Assembly (NCBI GenBank): GCA_964493075.1
Contig: CAZBNU010000215.1
Location: 1-6,911, forward strand
From: SLFT01 sp964493075
GTDB lineage: Bacteria > Hydrogenedentota > Hydrogenedentia > Hydrogenedentales > CAITNO01
DNA length: 6,911 nucleotides
Reading direction: 5' to 3'
Positions within the stretch are counted from its first letter, which is position 1. Each line of letters begins with the position of its first letter. A program made the position numbers and the translations under genes. Positions 1-6,363 of this stretch are shown here, piece after piece. The notes under the pieces are model-generated. The model was not told the origin of the DNA, did not search any database, and worked only from the letters and a program-made list of their open reading frames with translations.

Positions 1-492
1 TTTGCGATTCCTGCGGAAGGTTATGTAGCCGAGCAGTTCGGCGCGGCCATTGACGCCCTCTTCGGTGAAGCCTTCGCGCTTGTCTCCGGCGGGAATCCTG
101 CTGTACCCGATGCCATTGAACTGCAGGCGCTTGCAGACAAAGACATGGACGTCGGTTACCTTGGAACTGGCATTGGCAACGGCGGCACCAACAAAATCTA
201 CCGTTTCCGTGAAGGTGTGGAACGCTTCATGATTACCGACATCAACAACCCCGGCGCTTCCGCTATGGCGCAGAGCACCATGTGGATGATGATGGACCTC
301 TTCGGCGGTTCTGCGGCCATTCCGTACTTCAATCATATCCCCGGTGGCTGCAATGTGCTGTTCCTTGACGGCCACGTTGAGTTCATCCGCTACGTTGGCG
401 GGCAGCCCGGCGAGGGCATGGACCAGGGCGCAACCGCTCCCGTGCTTCCCAGCATCGGCTACATGATCGGCCTGTTGACCGAGATCAACTAA
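1..492 (+). CDS. Prepilin-like protein, H-X9-DG family (DUF1559-like), C-terminal part
   Basis: The frame is open from base 1, so the N-terminus, where a type IV prepilin methylation signal would lie, is outside the window; 163 residues are visible and the stop is TAA at 490-492. Near the C-terminus is the block NHIPGGCNVLFLDGHVEF (about residues 112-129), characteristic of the prepilin-type processing-associated H-X9-DG proteins that are highly expanded in Planctomycetes, Lentisphaerae and Hydrogenedentes. A second family-typical stretch, ITDINNPGASAMAQST, lies about 35 residues earlier. Such proteins are exported through a type II secretion/type IV pilus-like machinery and are thought to form or decorate surface structures; the exact role is unknown. 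Here the spacing from His to Asp-Gly is ten residues, not nine. An intrinsic terminator follows 33 bases after the stop, so the gene ends its transcription unit. Family assignment is firm; function is not. Confidence 0.9.
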   Translation, partial: FAIPAEGYVAEQFGAAIDALFGEAFALVSGGNPAVPDAIELQALADKDMDVGYLGTGIGNGGTNKIYRFREGVERFMITDINNPGASAMAQSTMWMMMDLFGGSAAIPYFNHIPGGCNVLFLDGHVEFIRYVGGQPGEGMDQGATAPVLPSIGYMIGLLTEIN

Positions 493-524
493 TACTGATC
501 GTATAGTCTGTAGAAGATAGTTTC

Positions 525-556
525 TCCCCGCGGCATATAGTGCCGCGGGGATTTTT
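525..556 (+). terminator. Rho-independent terminator of the prepilin-like gene
   Basis: The arms TCCCCGCGGCA (525-535) and TGCCGCGGGGA (541-551) form an 11-bp GC-rich stem with a five-base TATAG loop. It is followed directly by TTTTT (552-556). The stop codon of the upstream gene is 33 bases away. The other strand has no T-run after the hairpin, so it works only for plus-strand transcription. Confidence 0.92.
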
Positions 557-559
557 CTT

Positions 560-582
560 GTTCCCATGCTGTGCGTGGGAAC
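560..582. repeat. REP-like palindromic hairpin
   Basis: GTTCCCATGC (560-569) and GCGTGGGAAC (573-582) pair over ten positions, with one G-T wobble, around a three-base TGT loop. There is no T-run on either side, so it is not a canonical terminator. The TTCCCA...TGGGAA core resembles intergenic palindromes that are dispersed in many bacterial genomes and mobilised by RAYT (REP-associated IS200-like) transposases. That comparison is from memory; copy number cannot be judged from this window. It sits between two converging genes, a usual place for such elements. Confidence 0.5.
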
Positions 583-659
583 ACCACGAGGGCGATAATT
601 ATATCCGTAGCAGGGATAGCGGGCACAGACCCTTACTGGGTTTCCGGAATAACTGCGGT

Positions 660-3600
660 TTACTGTAATGCCTCAAGCAATTTTCTGCGTACCGAAATTT
701 CCGGATAGATGTCGGCAATCTCCTGGATCGCCGTTAGACTGTCCGGGTCGCCCATGTGTACCAAGGCCACCGCCGCGGCATGGCGGGTATCAACGGCATT
801 GTCAAGATTGCGAACCGTATCCAGCAACACAGGAACAGCCCGACGGTCGCCAATCTGTCCCAGGGCCCAGGCGGCCGTGGCACGCCAGCAGGGTGTAACC
901 TCCATTTGAAGCAGGTGGACATTCGTTTGATCCGGCGCCGGCCTGCCATGCCGCGCTTCGTTCAATGCTGCGTCAAGGGTCGGGAGCAGGAGGTCCACTG
1001 CTTCCTGGTCTTTGAGATTCCCCAGTGCGCGCCCCAGATAAAAAAGCACCCAATGACGACGAGGCAGCTGCACGTTGAAGGTGGTCGGGTGATTCATTTT
1101 GCGTTCGAAGCGTTCTTCCGGTTCTTTCAGGTACCGTTCGTATGCGGCACGTATGGGAGCCGCCCAGACGGCGTCGCGGCATAGCGAGGCCAGCAGCTGG
1201 GCGGCACGGTTCTCCTGGCAAGGGTGTCCAGCCCAGGCATTGACGGTATCGCTGATCGCCTCATGCAACGCCACATCCGCTGTTTTTTCAGGGTCGCCCA
1301 GGATCGCCAGGCAGGTCTCGATAACTTCCGTCGCCCGGCCAGAACGCCGTATTACTCGTCCAGCAAGCAATTCGTAAGTGTCCGTTTCAAGAAACAGCGC
1401 GCGGTCAGGATCAGTCGGGATGGAACGAATAATATGGGGAACCACGGGTCCGGCATTCGTCAAGCCCATACGGTCCATCGCCTTAATCACGCGGGCATGA
1501 ACGGGCGAGGCGTGACAGGCGTAGAGCGCCGGGTGGTCGCTGTACCAACCGACGTATTCAGCATAACTTCCCAGTCTGGCAAAGGTGTCTAAAAGCACTA
1601 TCCCCGCCTCGGGCGTACCAATAAGGCCCAGAGCCTCCACCACCGCTTCGGCGAGAAAGAGATTGCCCGTTTTAGGGTTGATATGATCGACCAGTATTCG
1701 CTTGAACAAGGGGACTGCCTGCGCATCACCCAGATGACCCAACGCACGAACAGCGGCCTGTAGGGTGCGCGGGTTCAATGGTGAGGCGTCATCGAAGGTA
1801 AAACTGTCCGTCCGATTATTGCCAGTAAACAGCGGGTATGGGTTGTTGTCACGCTCACGGTTCACGTAGTCACGGAGCGCAGCACGGGCAGCCTCTCCGC
1901 CTATGTGCCCAAGGGCGACGATGGCCTGGCGTTGGGTCACACGGCAGTCGCTTTCAATGGCCGCAATTAGCATTCGCTCGTGTTCAAGCCAGGGGTCTCC
2001 TTCCAGCCAGTTGCGCCATACCTCTTCCTGACTGCGCCCCTCATAAGCCTCCGACGGCATGACATGCCCCGTGATGTTTTCGATAGCAATCAGAGCAGCC
2101 TGCGCGACATAGTGGTCCGGGTCTTTCAGAAGGACCACAAGCGGCAGCACACTGTCGCGGACGCCACAGGCGGACAGCGCCATTGCGACGGCCACACGCA
2201 CCTCGCGACTTGGATCGCCCAATTTTTCCGCCAGCGCAGGCGCGGCCGACTGGTCACGGAGCAAGGCCAGGCGGTGTGCAGCAGTAATACGCTCCGCCTC
2301 GTCCTCGTGATTCAATTTTTTCAGCCATGCGACGGTTTCCGCACTGCCTGGCGCGATGGCCGCCCCCGTATCCTGATAGAGGTTAAGGGAGGCCGTTTCA
2401 CGGAACCGTTCAAACTGCAGGTCCATCATGCCCGATACGCCGGAGTTGTTTCCCCGCCACCGGTGCTGTTCGCCATGTTCGAGCAGTTTCAACGGTTTTG
2501 TGCGGAAGACAGTGGTGTATTCGGTGTCAACGTGTGGCGATTCCCGATGAGAATCGTGGCAGCCGGTGCATGATCGCACTTCGCCGGGGCGCACATAAAT
2601 CCAGGACATTTCATTCAGTTCCGAACGACCCTCGGCGTCAACCGCCTGAAATGCCAGGGGCACGTCGGCGGGCACTTCCACCGCAAAAGAACCGTCCGGC
2701 CCGATGGGCACGGTGCCTAGTTCGGTTACTTCTTTGCCCTGGTGGACAAAATCCCAATGGGAGGAACGCATACTGACGCCCCGTGAACGGAGGACGCGGA
2801 TGGCGCGGATATGTCCCCATCCGGCATCTGTTTTTCTTGTGATGCGTATATTCTGCGCGTACAGGAATCCGGTAGATTGGGGCGAGGCCGTGTCCTGCTC
2901 CTTAACGCTTGAGGGAAGCACCGGCGGTACGGCCCGTGGCCCCAGGTAAACAGGCGAGTGCAGGGGCGAATCGGGCGACTGGTAGACCTGAACAATTTGA
3001 TTATTCGCGGGATCAAGCACGGCGAGCGTGCGAGGACGACGGTCGTCGGGCTTGTCGTGAAACACGGTGACCAACAACCGCCCGTCAGGCAGGGGCGCCA
3101 AATCGCCAAGGCCACTGGGAATCGGCATGTGGGTGTCTTCGGCTGAACCAGGCATGGCAATAAAATTCCCGGTCTTGGAGAGAACCGCCACCCGCCCATC
3201 CGGCAGGGGCGCGGGGCTGCCATAAGCCAATGCGCGCAAACGAGTGCCATACACGGGCCCCACATCGGCGCCAAACAAGGTTTGCCCGGCCGTGCCGTCG
3301 GGACGAATGGCATGAATGAGAGTCTCCACCTTGGCACGGCCAAAAAAGTTGTCGCTACGAACAAAGGCGATGCGTCCGTCGGGCAGCACCCTGGGTTCGT
3401 TGTCGAAAATGGGGGTGTGCGTAATGGAACGGATTCCGGAACCATCAGGCTGCATTACAAACAACGCGCGGGCAGGCGCGGAATGATATTCTTCGAAAGT
3501 ACCCGTGCGGGTTGACGAAAATACGATGCGTCCATCGGGGAGTTCGGCGGGGTCGGTATCGTGATAGGGGCCGCTGGTCAGCTGTTCAGGCGGCCCGCCC

Positions 3601-4580
3601 TCACTGGGCATTCGATAAATATGAAAGAAAGGCTCCCCTTCGCGCGCAAGGGACATATAGATTACCGTTCCGTCGAAACTCACGCTGGGAGAACCGACGA
3701 CACCCGTGCCCGCATCCAGCAACACCCGTGGTTCCGCCTGAGGGCCATTCAAATCCAGTACGCATAGTCTACGCCCTATCTTGGTGGGCGTGGGCAGATC
3801 GAACATTTTGTACGCACGCGCCCAGTCCTCAATTCGGAAGGAGATGCCCCACGCATCCTTGTCGAGCAGTTCATATACGCTGCAATCCCTGTCAACAAAA
3901 ATAACGGCGCCTGGCCATATAAAACTTTCATTCGGCTGATTGAGGGTGAGACGAACGGGGATCGCGCCTTGACGGCGCCCGCCTGTCGAACCCGCATATT
4001 CCAAGGTGCCCCAGGGCGCCATCCCCATGGGGCCTAATACTGTGGCGGGGTTCCAACGATCTGCCTCGTCATACCCGGGATCGGTATATTCGATGGGGTC
4101 CCCCACCGACGCCGCGCGCCAGGATGCATCCGTTGCAAACACCAAGGGTTCTAAATCGTCCGCTTCAATCCGCACTGCAGCAATGACTGCGCGGCTACCG
4201 CCCAGACAGATGCCACGAATCCCAATCGCATTCAGCCCAGAGCGTAAGTGTGACAGAATGTCCCAACGCTCAAGGGAACCCCAGACAGTGGATTCAGAAC
4301 CAATGTCATATCCTACGAGGGCGCCGTTGACATAAAGTTCGTACCCGTTGTCTGCCGTAATGAGCATGGATGCTGCAGCAGGGGTGGTGTCCAGCGACAC
4401 TGTGATACGAAACTCCGAAACATCCTGCTGCATATCGCCCCATATCCATGACGCCTGCGTTATATCCGGCAAGGGTACGGCCATTGCATGAGGACAACCC
4501 ACAAGCCACAGAACAACACTTACAACTACAACAAGAGCGCCTATTCTTACGGGTGGAACTATTCGCATTATGATCCTCAT
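660..4580 (-). CDS. Exported beta-propeller / c-type haem / HEAT-repeat protein, hydrazine synthase alpha-like
   Basis: This is a 1306-residue envelope protein. Residues 1-34 are an export signal with hydrophobic core ALVVVVSVVLWLVG; AMA before V35 suits signal peptidase I, while LVGC (Cys29) could instead be a lipobox. Residues about 43-195 look like a galactose-binding-type jelly roll (SWIWG, DNGYELYVNG), as at the N-terminus of alpha-L-rhamnosidases. Residues about 215-550 form a PD40/TolB-like propeller with LPDGR at 347, 399, 459 and 497. Residues 574-680, with IRAIRVL, DGSFAVEVPAD and RPGEVRSCTGCH, match the style of proteins annotated with the hydrazine synthase alpha domain; C671, C674 and H675 are the only CxxCH haem site. 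HEAT repeats occupy about 758-838, 867-1000 and 1175-1306. True hydrazine synthase alpha carries two haems, and no other anammox gene is here, so hydrazine synthesis is not implied. A role in periplasmic redox chemistry or as an assembly scaffold is a guess. The start at 4580 has AAAGGA only 2 bases upstream; the in-frame ATG at 4568 has GAGGA 5 bases upstream and may be the real start, losing four residues. Domain reading is confident, function is not. Confidence 0.9.
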   Translation of the reverse strand: MRIIMRIVPPVRIGALVVVVSVVLWLVGCPHAMAVPLPDITQASWIWGDMQQDVSEFRITVSLDTTPAAASMLITADNGYELYVNGALVGYDIGSESTVWGSLERWDILSHLRSGLNAIGIRGICLGGSRAVIAAVRIEADDLEPLVFATDASWRAASVGDPIEYTDPGYDEADRWNPATVLGPMGMAPWGTLEYAGSTGGRRQGAIPVRLTLNQPNESFIWPGAVIFVDRDCSVYELLDKDAWGISFRIEDWARAYKMFDLPTPTKIGRRLCVLDLNGPQAEPRVLLDAGTGVVGSPSVSFDGTVIYMSLAREGEPFFHIYRMPSEGGPPEQLTSGPYHDTDPAELPDGRIVFSSTRTGTFEEYHSAPARALFVMQPDGSGIRSITHTPIFDNEPRVLPDGRIAFVRSDNFFGRAKVETLIHAIRPDGTAGQTLFGADVGPVYGTRLRALAYGSPAPLPDGRVAVLSKTGNFIAMPGSAEDTHMPIPSGLGDLAPLPDGRLLVTVFHDKPDDRRPRTLAVLDPANNQIVQVYQSPDSPLHSPVYLGPRAVPPVLPSSVKEQDTASPQSTGFLYAQNIRITRKTDAGWGHIRAIRVLRSRGVSMRSSHWDFVHQGKEVTELGTVPIGPDGSFAVEVPADVPLAFQAVDAEGRSELNEMSWIYVRPGEVRSCTGCHDSHRESPHVDTEYTTVFRTKPLKLLEHGEQHRWRGNNSGVSGMMDLQFERFRETASLNLYQDTGAAIAPGSAETVAWLKKLNHEDEAERITAAHRLALLRDQSAAPALAEKLGDPSREVRVAVAMALSACGVRDSVLPLVVLLKDPDHYVAQAALIAIENITGHVMPSEAYEGRSQEEVWRNWLEGDPWLEHERMLIAAIESDCRVTQRQAIVALGHIGGEAARAALRDYVNRERDNNPYPLFTGNNRTDSFTFDDASPLNPRTLQAAVRALGHLGDAQAVPLFKRILVDHINPKTGNLFLAEAVVEALGLIGTPEAGIVLLDTFARLGSYAEYVGWYSDHPALYACHASPVHARVIKAMDRMGLTNAGPVVPHIIRSIPTDPDRALFLETDTYELLAGRVIRRSGRATEVIETCLAILGDPEKTADVALHEAISDTVNAWAGHPCQENRAAQLLASLCRDAVWAAPIRAAYERYLKEPEERFERKMNHPTTFNVQLPRRHWVLFYLGRALGNLKDQEAVDLLLPTLDAALNEARHGRPAPDQTNVHLLQMEVTPCWRATAAWALGQIGDRRAVPVLLDTVRNLDNAVDTRHAAAVALVHMGDPDSLTAIQEIADIYPEISVRRKLLEALQ

Positions 4581-4588
4581 ATTCCTTT
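4574..4588 (-). promoter_or_regulatory. Competing ribosome binding sites at the haem/HEAT gene start
   Basis: Read on the minus strand, AAAGGA (4588-4583) lies 2 bases before the ATG at 4580 and 14 before the ATG at 4568. GAGGA (4578-4574) lies 5 bases before the ATG at 4568. By spacing alone the second ATG is favoured; both give the same signal peptide core. Confidence 0.45.
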
Positions 4589-4661
4589 CATTCTTAAAAC
4601 TACTTCGAGGCCGCAGTGTGATTGCGGCACCCCGGATTACATCTCAAAATCAACGGGCGGT

Positions 4662-4691
4662 AGTATAGGGTCGGCACGCGCCTTTATTCAA
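4662..4691 (-). promoter_or_regulatory. Probable sigma-70-type promoter of the haem/HEAT gene
   Basis: On the minus strand, TTGAAT (4691-4686, four of six matches to TTGACA) is followed after 18 bases by TATACT (4667-4662, five of six matches to TATAAT). Transcription would begin near 4655, giving a leader of about 75 bases that includes the 4610-4628 hairpin. It lies downstream of the terminator of the preceding gene, as expected for an independent transcription unit. The call rests on hexamer matches only. Confidence 0.45.
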
Positions 4692-4812
4692 ACAGAATAT
4701 TCATGATGGAACCGGCGCACAATTCTTTTTTCACTACACAACTTTCAATGAATCGGGACCCCAAAAAGCAATCGGGCTGGAACGGGGAGCGTGACTAAAT
4801 GCATTTGACAAC

Positions 4813-4851
4813 AAAAACGCGGGCGCTGGCTGTATAACAACCAGCACCCGC
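4813..4851 (-). terminator. Rho-independent terminator of the EGEGEP surface protein gene
   Basis: In minus-strand RNA, GCGGGUGCUGG (4851-4841) pairs with CCAGCGCCCGC (4829-4819) over 11 positions including one G-U wobble, around an 11-base loop. It is followed by GTTTTT (4818-4813). It begins 31 bases after the TGA stop at 4883-4885. The wobble pair forms only in the minus-strand transcript; on the plus strand it would be a C-A mismatch, which fits the assigned direction. Confidence 0.9.
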
Positions 4852-4882
4852 TTCACTATTTATCGGTTTCTGTGGACTGCTA

Positions 4883-6236
4883 TCAGTCCTTCTTCAACGC
4901 CGACAGGGACATAAGGGTCATAACGCTGAGGCCAATAAGCAACCAGTCGCTCATCAGGCGTTTCAGGTCCATGACATTATCCGGGATGGGACGACGGCCT
5001 GCACAGCTGTCGCAACTGTAGCAACCCAGGCAGCCACGGCATTCCTTGCCAATGGTGATGACTTGTTCCGCAGTCACGCCGTCTACCGTGTAGGTAAGGG
5101 TGAACTCACCGCCCTGGAAGAGGAAGTACTTGTGGAACAGTTCGCGCGTCTTATCAATGGAATTGTCATAAGCGCCGAATTCAGGAATCTTAGCGGCAAT
5201 TTCGTCAAGATTATAGTCAACGGCTTCGCCCTTGCTGTCAAGCGCGGCAATGTCCGTCACAGTTACAACTTTACCTGCACAGTTCGCTGAAACGCTCTTG
5301 AAGGCATCTGCGATATCCTGGTGGGCTGCGTCAAAGTCGTCACAAGCCACGGCAATCGGGGTATCGACAGAAATCGTCACCGTACCGCCAAGTTCGCACA
5401 CATCAAGGAAACCGTCGCCATTGGTGTCAAGGGCAACAAACTGATCGTTCGTCAACTGGCCTAGGAGTTCGTCCGGGGACAATACGCCGTCGCCATTGGT
5501 GTCAAGACTATCGAAGTTGTCAAGGATATCATCCACATTAGGTTCACCTTCGCCTTCGACAGGTTCGCCTTCTTCGCCTTCACCTTCGNNNNNNNNNNNN
5601 NNNNNNNNNNNNNNNNNNNNNNNNNNNNNNNNNNNNNNNNNNNNNNNNNNNNNNNNNNNNNNNNNNNNNNNNNNNNNNNNNNNNNNNNTCGCCTTCACCT
5701 TCGGGTTCGCCTTCACCTTCGGGTTCGCCTTCGCCTTCGGGTTCGCCTTCACCTTCGGGTTCGCCTTCACCTTCGGGTTCGCCTTCACCTTCGGGTTCGC
5801 CTTCGCCTTCGGGTTCGCCTTCACCTTCGGGTTCACCTTCGCCTTCGGGTTCGCCTTCGCCTTCAACTACCGCAACTTCATCGAGCAGAATGGTGTAGGC
5901 ACCGCGGGCAAAGTCGCCCAGTCCATCGGATACACCTGCGACACGGAAGTAATAGGGCGTTCCGGCCTCAAGTTCGAGGTCCAGGGGCGCAGTATACTCC
6001 TCGTGAACGCCGGGTGCTGCGCTGGCAGGGTCGGTCACAATAACGCTACCGTCAAATACCGCCACCGTCGCCCCCGCAAAAGACTCGGTGAGGCTCAAAA
6101 CATAGGTGTCTGCCACAACCGGCGTGTAGCTATACCACACATCCGCGCCGTCAACCGGACCTTGTGCGACGGCAGCACCGGTAATCCCAATCAGCACGAG
6201 ACCCATAAGAGCGCCGTATTTCAGTTTCATACTCAT
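4883..6236 (-). CDS. Surface protein: PPC-like domain, EGEGEP linker, EF-hands, Cys-rich C-terminal anchor (interrupted by assembly gap)
   Basis: Two open frames on either side of the N block join into one gene if the real gap is a multiple of three bases. The N-terminal half has a signal peptide (cleavage after AVA, residue 24) and a beta-sandwich at about 29-120 (DVWYSYTP, TYVLSL, AVFDG, PYYFRVAG) resembling pre-peptidase C-terminal domains. From residue 125 runs an EGEGEP repeat. Beyond the gap come a short repeat remnant, two canonical calcium-binding loops, DTNGDGVLSPDE (5468-5503) and DTNGDGFLDVCE (5393-5428), and about 115 residues I do not recognise, ending in a strand like GGEFTLTYTVDG. 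The end is tripartite: five Cys each three residues apart (5003-5041), a hydrophobic helix (4895-4945) and KKD. This resembles C-terminal sorting signals removed by intramembrane proteases or exosortase-like enzymes, so the protein is probably anchored at the cell surface with the acidic linker as a stalk. I chose the ATG at 6236, 9 bases from a strong AGGAGG; a GTG at 6239 is also possible. Confidence 0.85.
5003..5041 (-). other. CxxCxxCxxCxxC motif of a candidate sorting signal
   Basis: The thirteen residues CRGCLGCYSCDSC place a cysteine at every third position. They are followed by AGRRPIP, a short linker, an approximately 17-residue hydrophobic segment and the basic end KKD. Position and order match the known logic of C-terminal protein-sorting tails (signature, transmembrane helix, basic cluster). 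The Cys could be lipidated or cleaved at, or could bind metal; the sequence does not decide this. Confidence 0.6.
5589..5688. other. Assembly gap of 100 N inside the repeat
   Basis: Exactly 100 undetermined bases, the usual placeholder for a gap of unknown length. It interrupts the EGEGEP-coding repeat, where short-read assembly is expected to fail. Taken literally it puts the two halves of the gene out of frame; frame and repeat phase fit a true length of 9 + 18n bases if the array is uninterrupted. Confidence 0.97.
5689..5864 (-). repeat. 18-bp tandem repeat encoding Glu-Gly-Glu-Gly-Glu-Pro
   Basis: Nine complete 18-base units plus a 14-base partial unit lie between the end of the beta-sandwich domain and the gap. 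Every difference between units is a C/T change in the third position of a glycine codon (GGC or GGT), so the protein repeat is perfect. Glu is always GAA and Pro always CCC. The array continues into the gap, and a degenerate remnant (EGEGEEGEPVEGEGEP) lies beyond it at 5540-5587. Confidence 0.95.
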
Positions 6237-6243
6237 CACTTAA

Positions 6244-6252
6244 TTCCTCCTT
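6244..6252 (-). promoter_or_regulatory. Strong Shine-Dalgarno site of the EGEGEP protein gene
   Basis: On the minus strand AAGGAGGAA (6252-6244) is a long match to the 16S rRNA 3' end. AGGAGG ends 6 bases before a GTG (6239) and 9 before an ATG (6236); a third candidate, ATG at 6230, is 15 bases away and too far. The strength suggests high expression. Confidence 0.85.
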
Positions 6253-6265
6253 CTTTCAACCGGCA

Positions 6266-6285
6266 ATACCGGTATATCCATACCG
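6266..6285. promoter_or_regulatory. Overlapping palindromes upstream of the EGEGEP gene (possible operator or leader hairpin)
   Basis: ATACCGGTAT (6266-6275) is a perfect 10-base palindrome. Its right half CGGTAT (6270-6275) pairs again with ATACCG (6280-6285) across four bases. Three copies of one half-site thus occupy 20 bases, 14 bases upstream of the Shine-Dalgarno site. They could bind a dimeric regulator or form a hairpin in the mRNA leader. I found no convincing -35/-10 pair nearby, so the promoter position is unknown. Confidence 0.35.
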
Positions 6286-6363
6286 CCGCGACCGCTACAC
6301 TGCTGACGTCTGCGACGATTTCTGACCATCTCCATCTTAAACTTTAATGTACCTATGCCTTGG

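Larger units (their letters stand above)
4581..4882. other. Intergenic region between the two large minus-strand genes
   Basis: This 302-base stretch contains the terminator of the EGEGEP protein gene (4813-4851), a likely promoter for the haem/HEAT gene (4662-4691) and a short leader hairpin: GCCGCA (4610-4615) pairs with TGCGGC (4623-4628) around a seven-base loop, about 30 bases before the start codon. I see no RNA gene and no convincing small coding region in it. The stretch 4692-4810 holds nothing I recognise. Confidence 0.6.

Noticed and set aside
1980..2573. 197-codon open frame on the plus strand inside the haem/HEAT gene
   Set aside because: It is a shadow of a GC-rich gene: it overlaps the conserved CTGCH and HEAT region completely, has no recognisable motif, and the minus-strand protein is coherent throughout.
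2726..3445. 239-codon minus-strand open frame in another frame of the haem/HEAT gene
   Set aside because: It is Pro/Arg/Cys-rich with no domain pattern, lying fully inside the propeller-coding segment; the propeller repeats are only in the main frame.
660..4580. Evidence for anammox metabolism
   Set aside because: Hydrazine synthase alpha-like proteins are widespread outside anammox bacteria, only one haem motif is present, and no beta or gamma subunit genes or hydroxylamine-oxidoreductase-like genes are in the window.
4805..4838. TTGACA and TATAAC on the plus strand, promoter-like
   Set aside because: The spacing is 22 bases, too long for a sigma-70 promoter; the second hexamer lies in the terminator loop and no plus-strand gene follows.
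5689..5864. CRISPR array
   Set aside because: The 18-bp units are directly adjacent with no spacers and lie in frame inside a coding sequence.
5688..5866. Lys-Ala-Asn-Pro-Lys repeat reading on the minus strand
   Set aside because: It is the same repeat read one base out of frame because the 100 N placeholder is not a multiple of three. The true frame is fixed by the signal peptide and PPC-like domain upstream.
5496..6347. Plus-strand open frame of 283 codons with Phe-Ala-Phe-Thr-Phe-Gly repeats
   Set aside because: The 18-bp repeat has no stop codon in this frame and the N block cannot supply one, so a long open frame arises by chance opposite the EGEGEP gene. It has no ribosome binding site and no sensible protein pattern outside the repeat.
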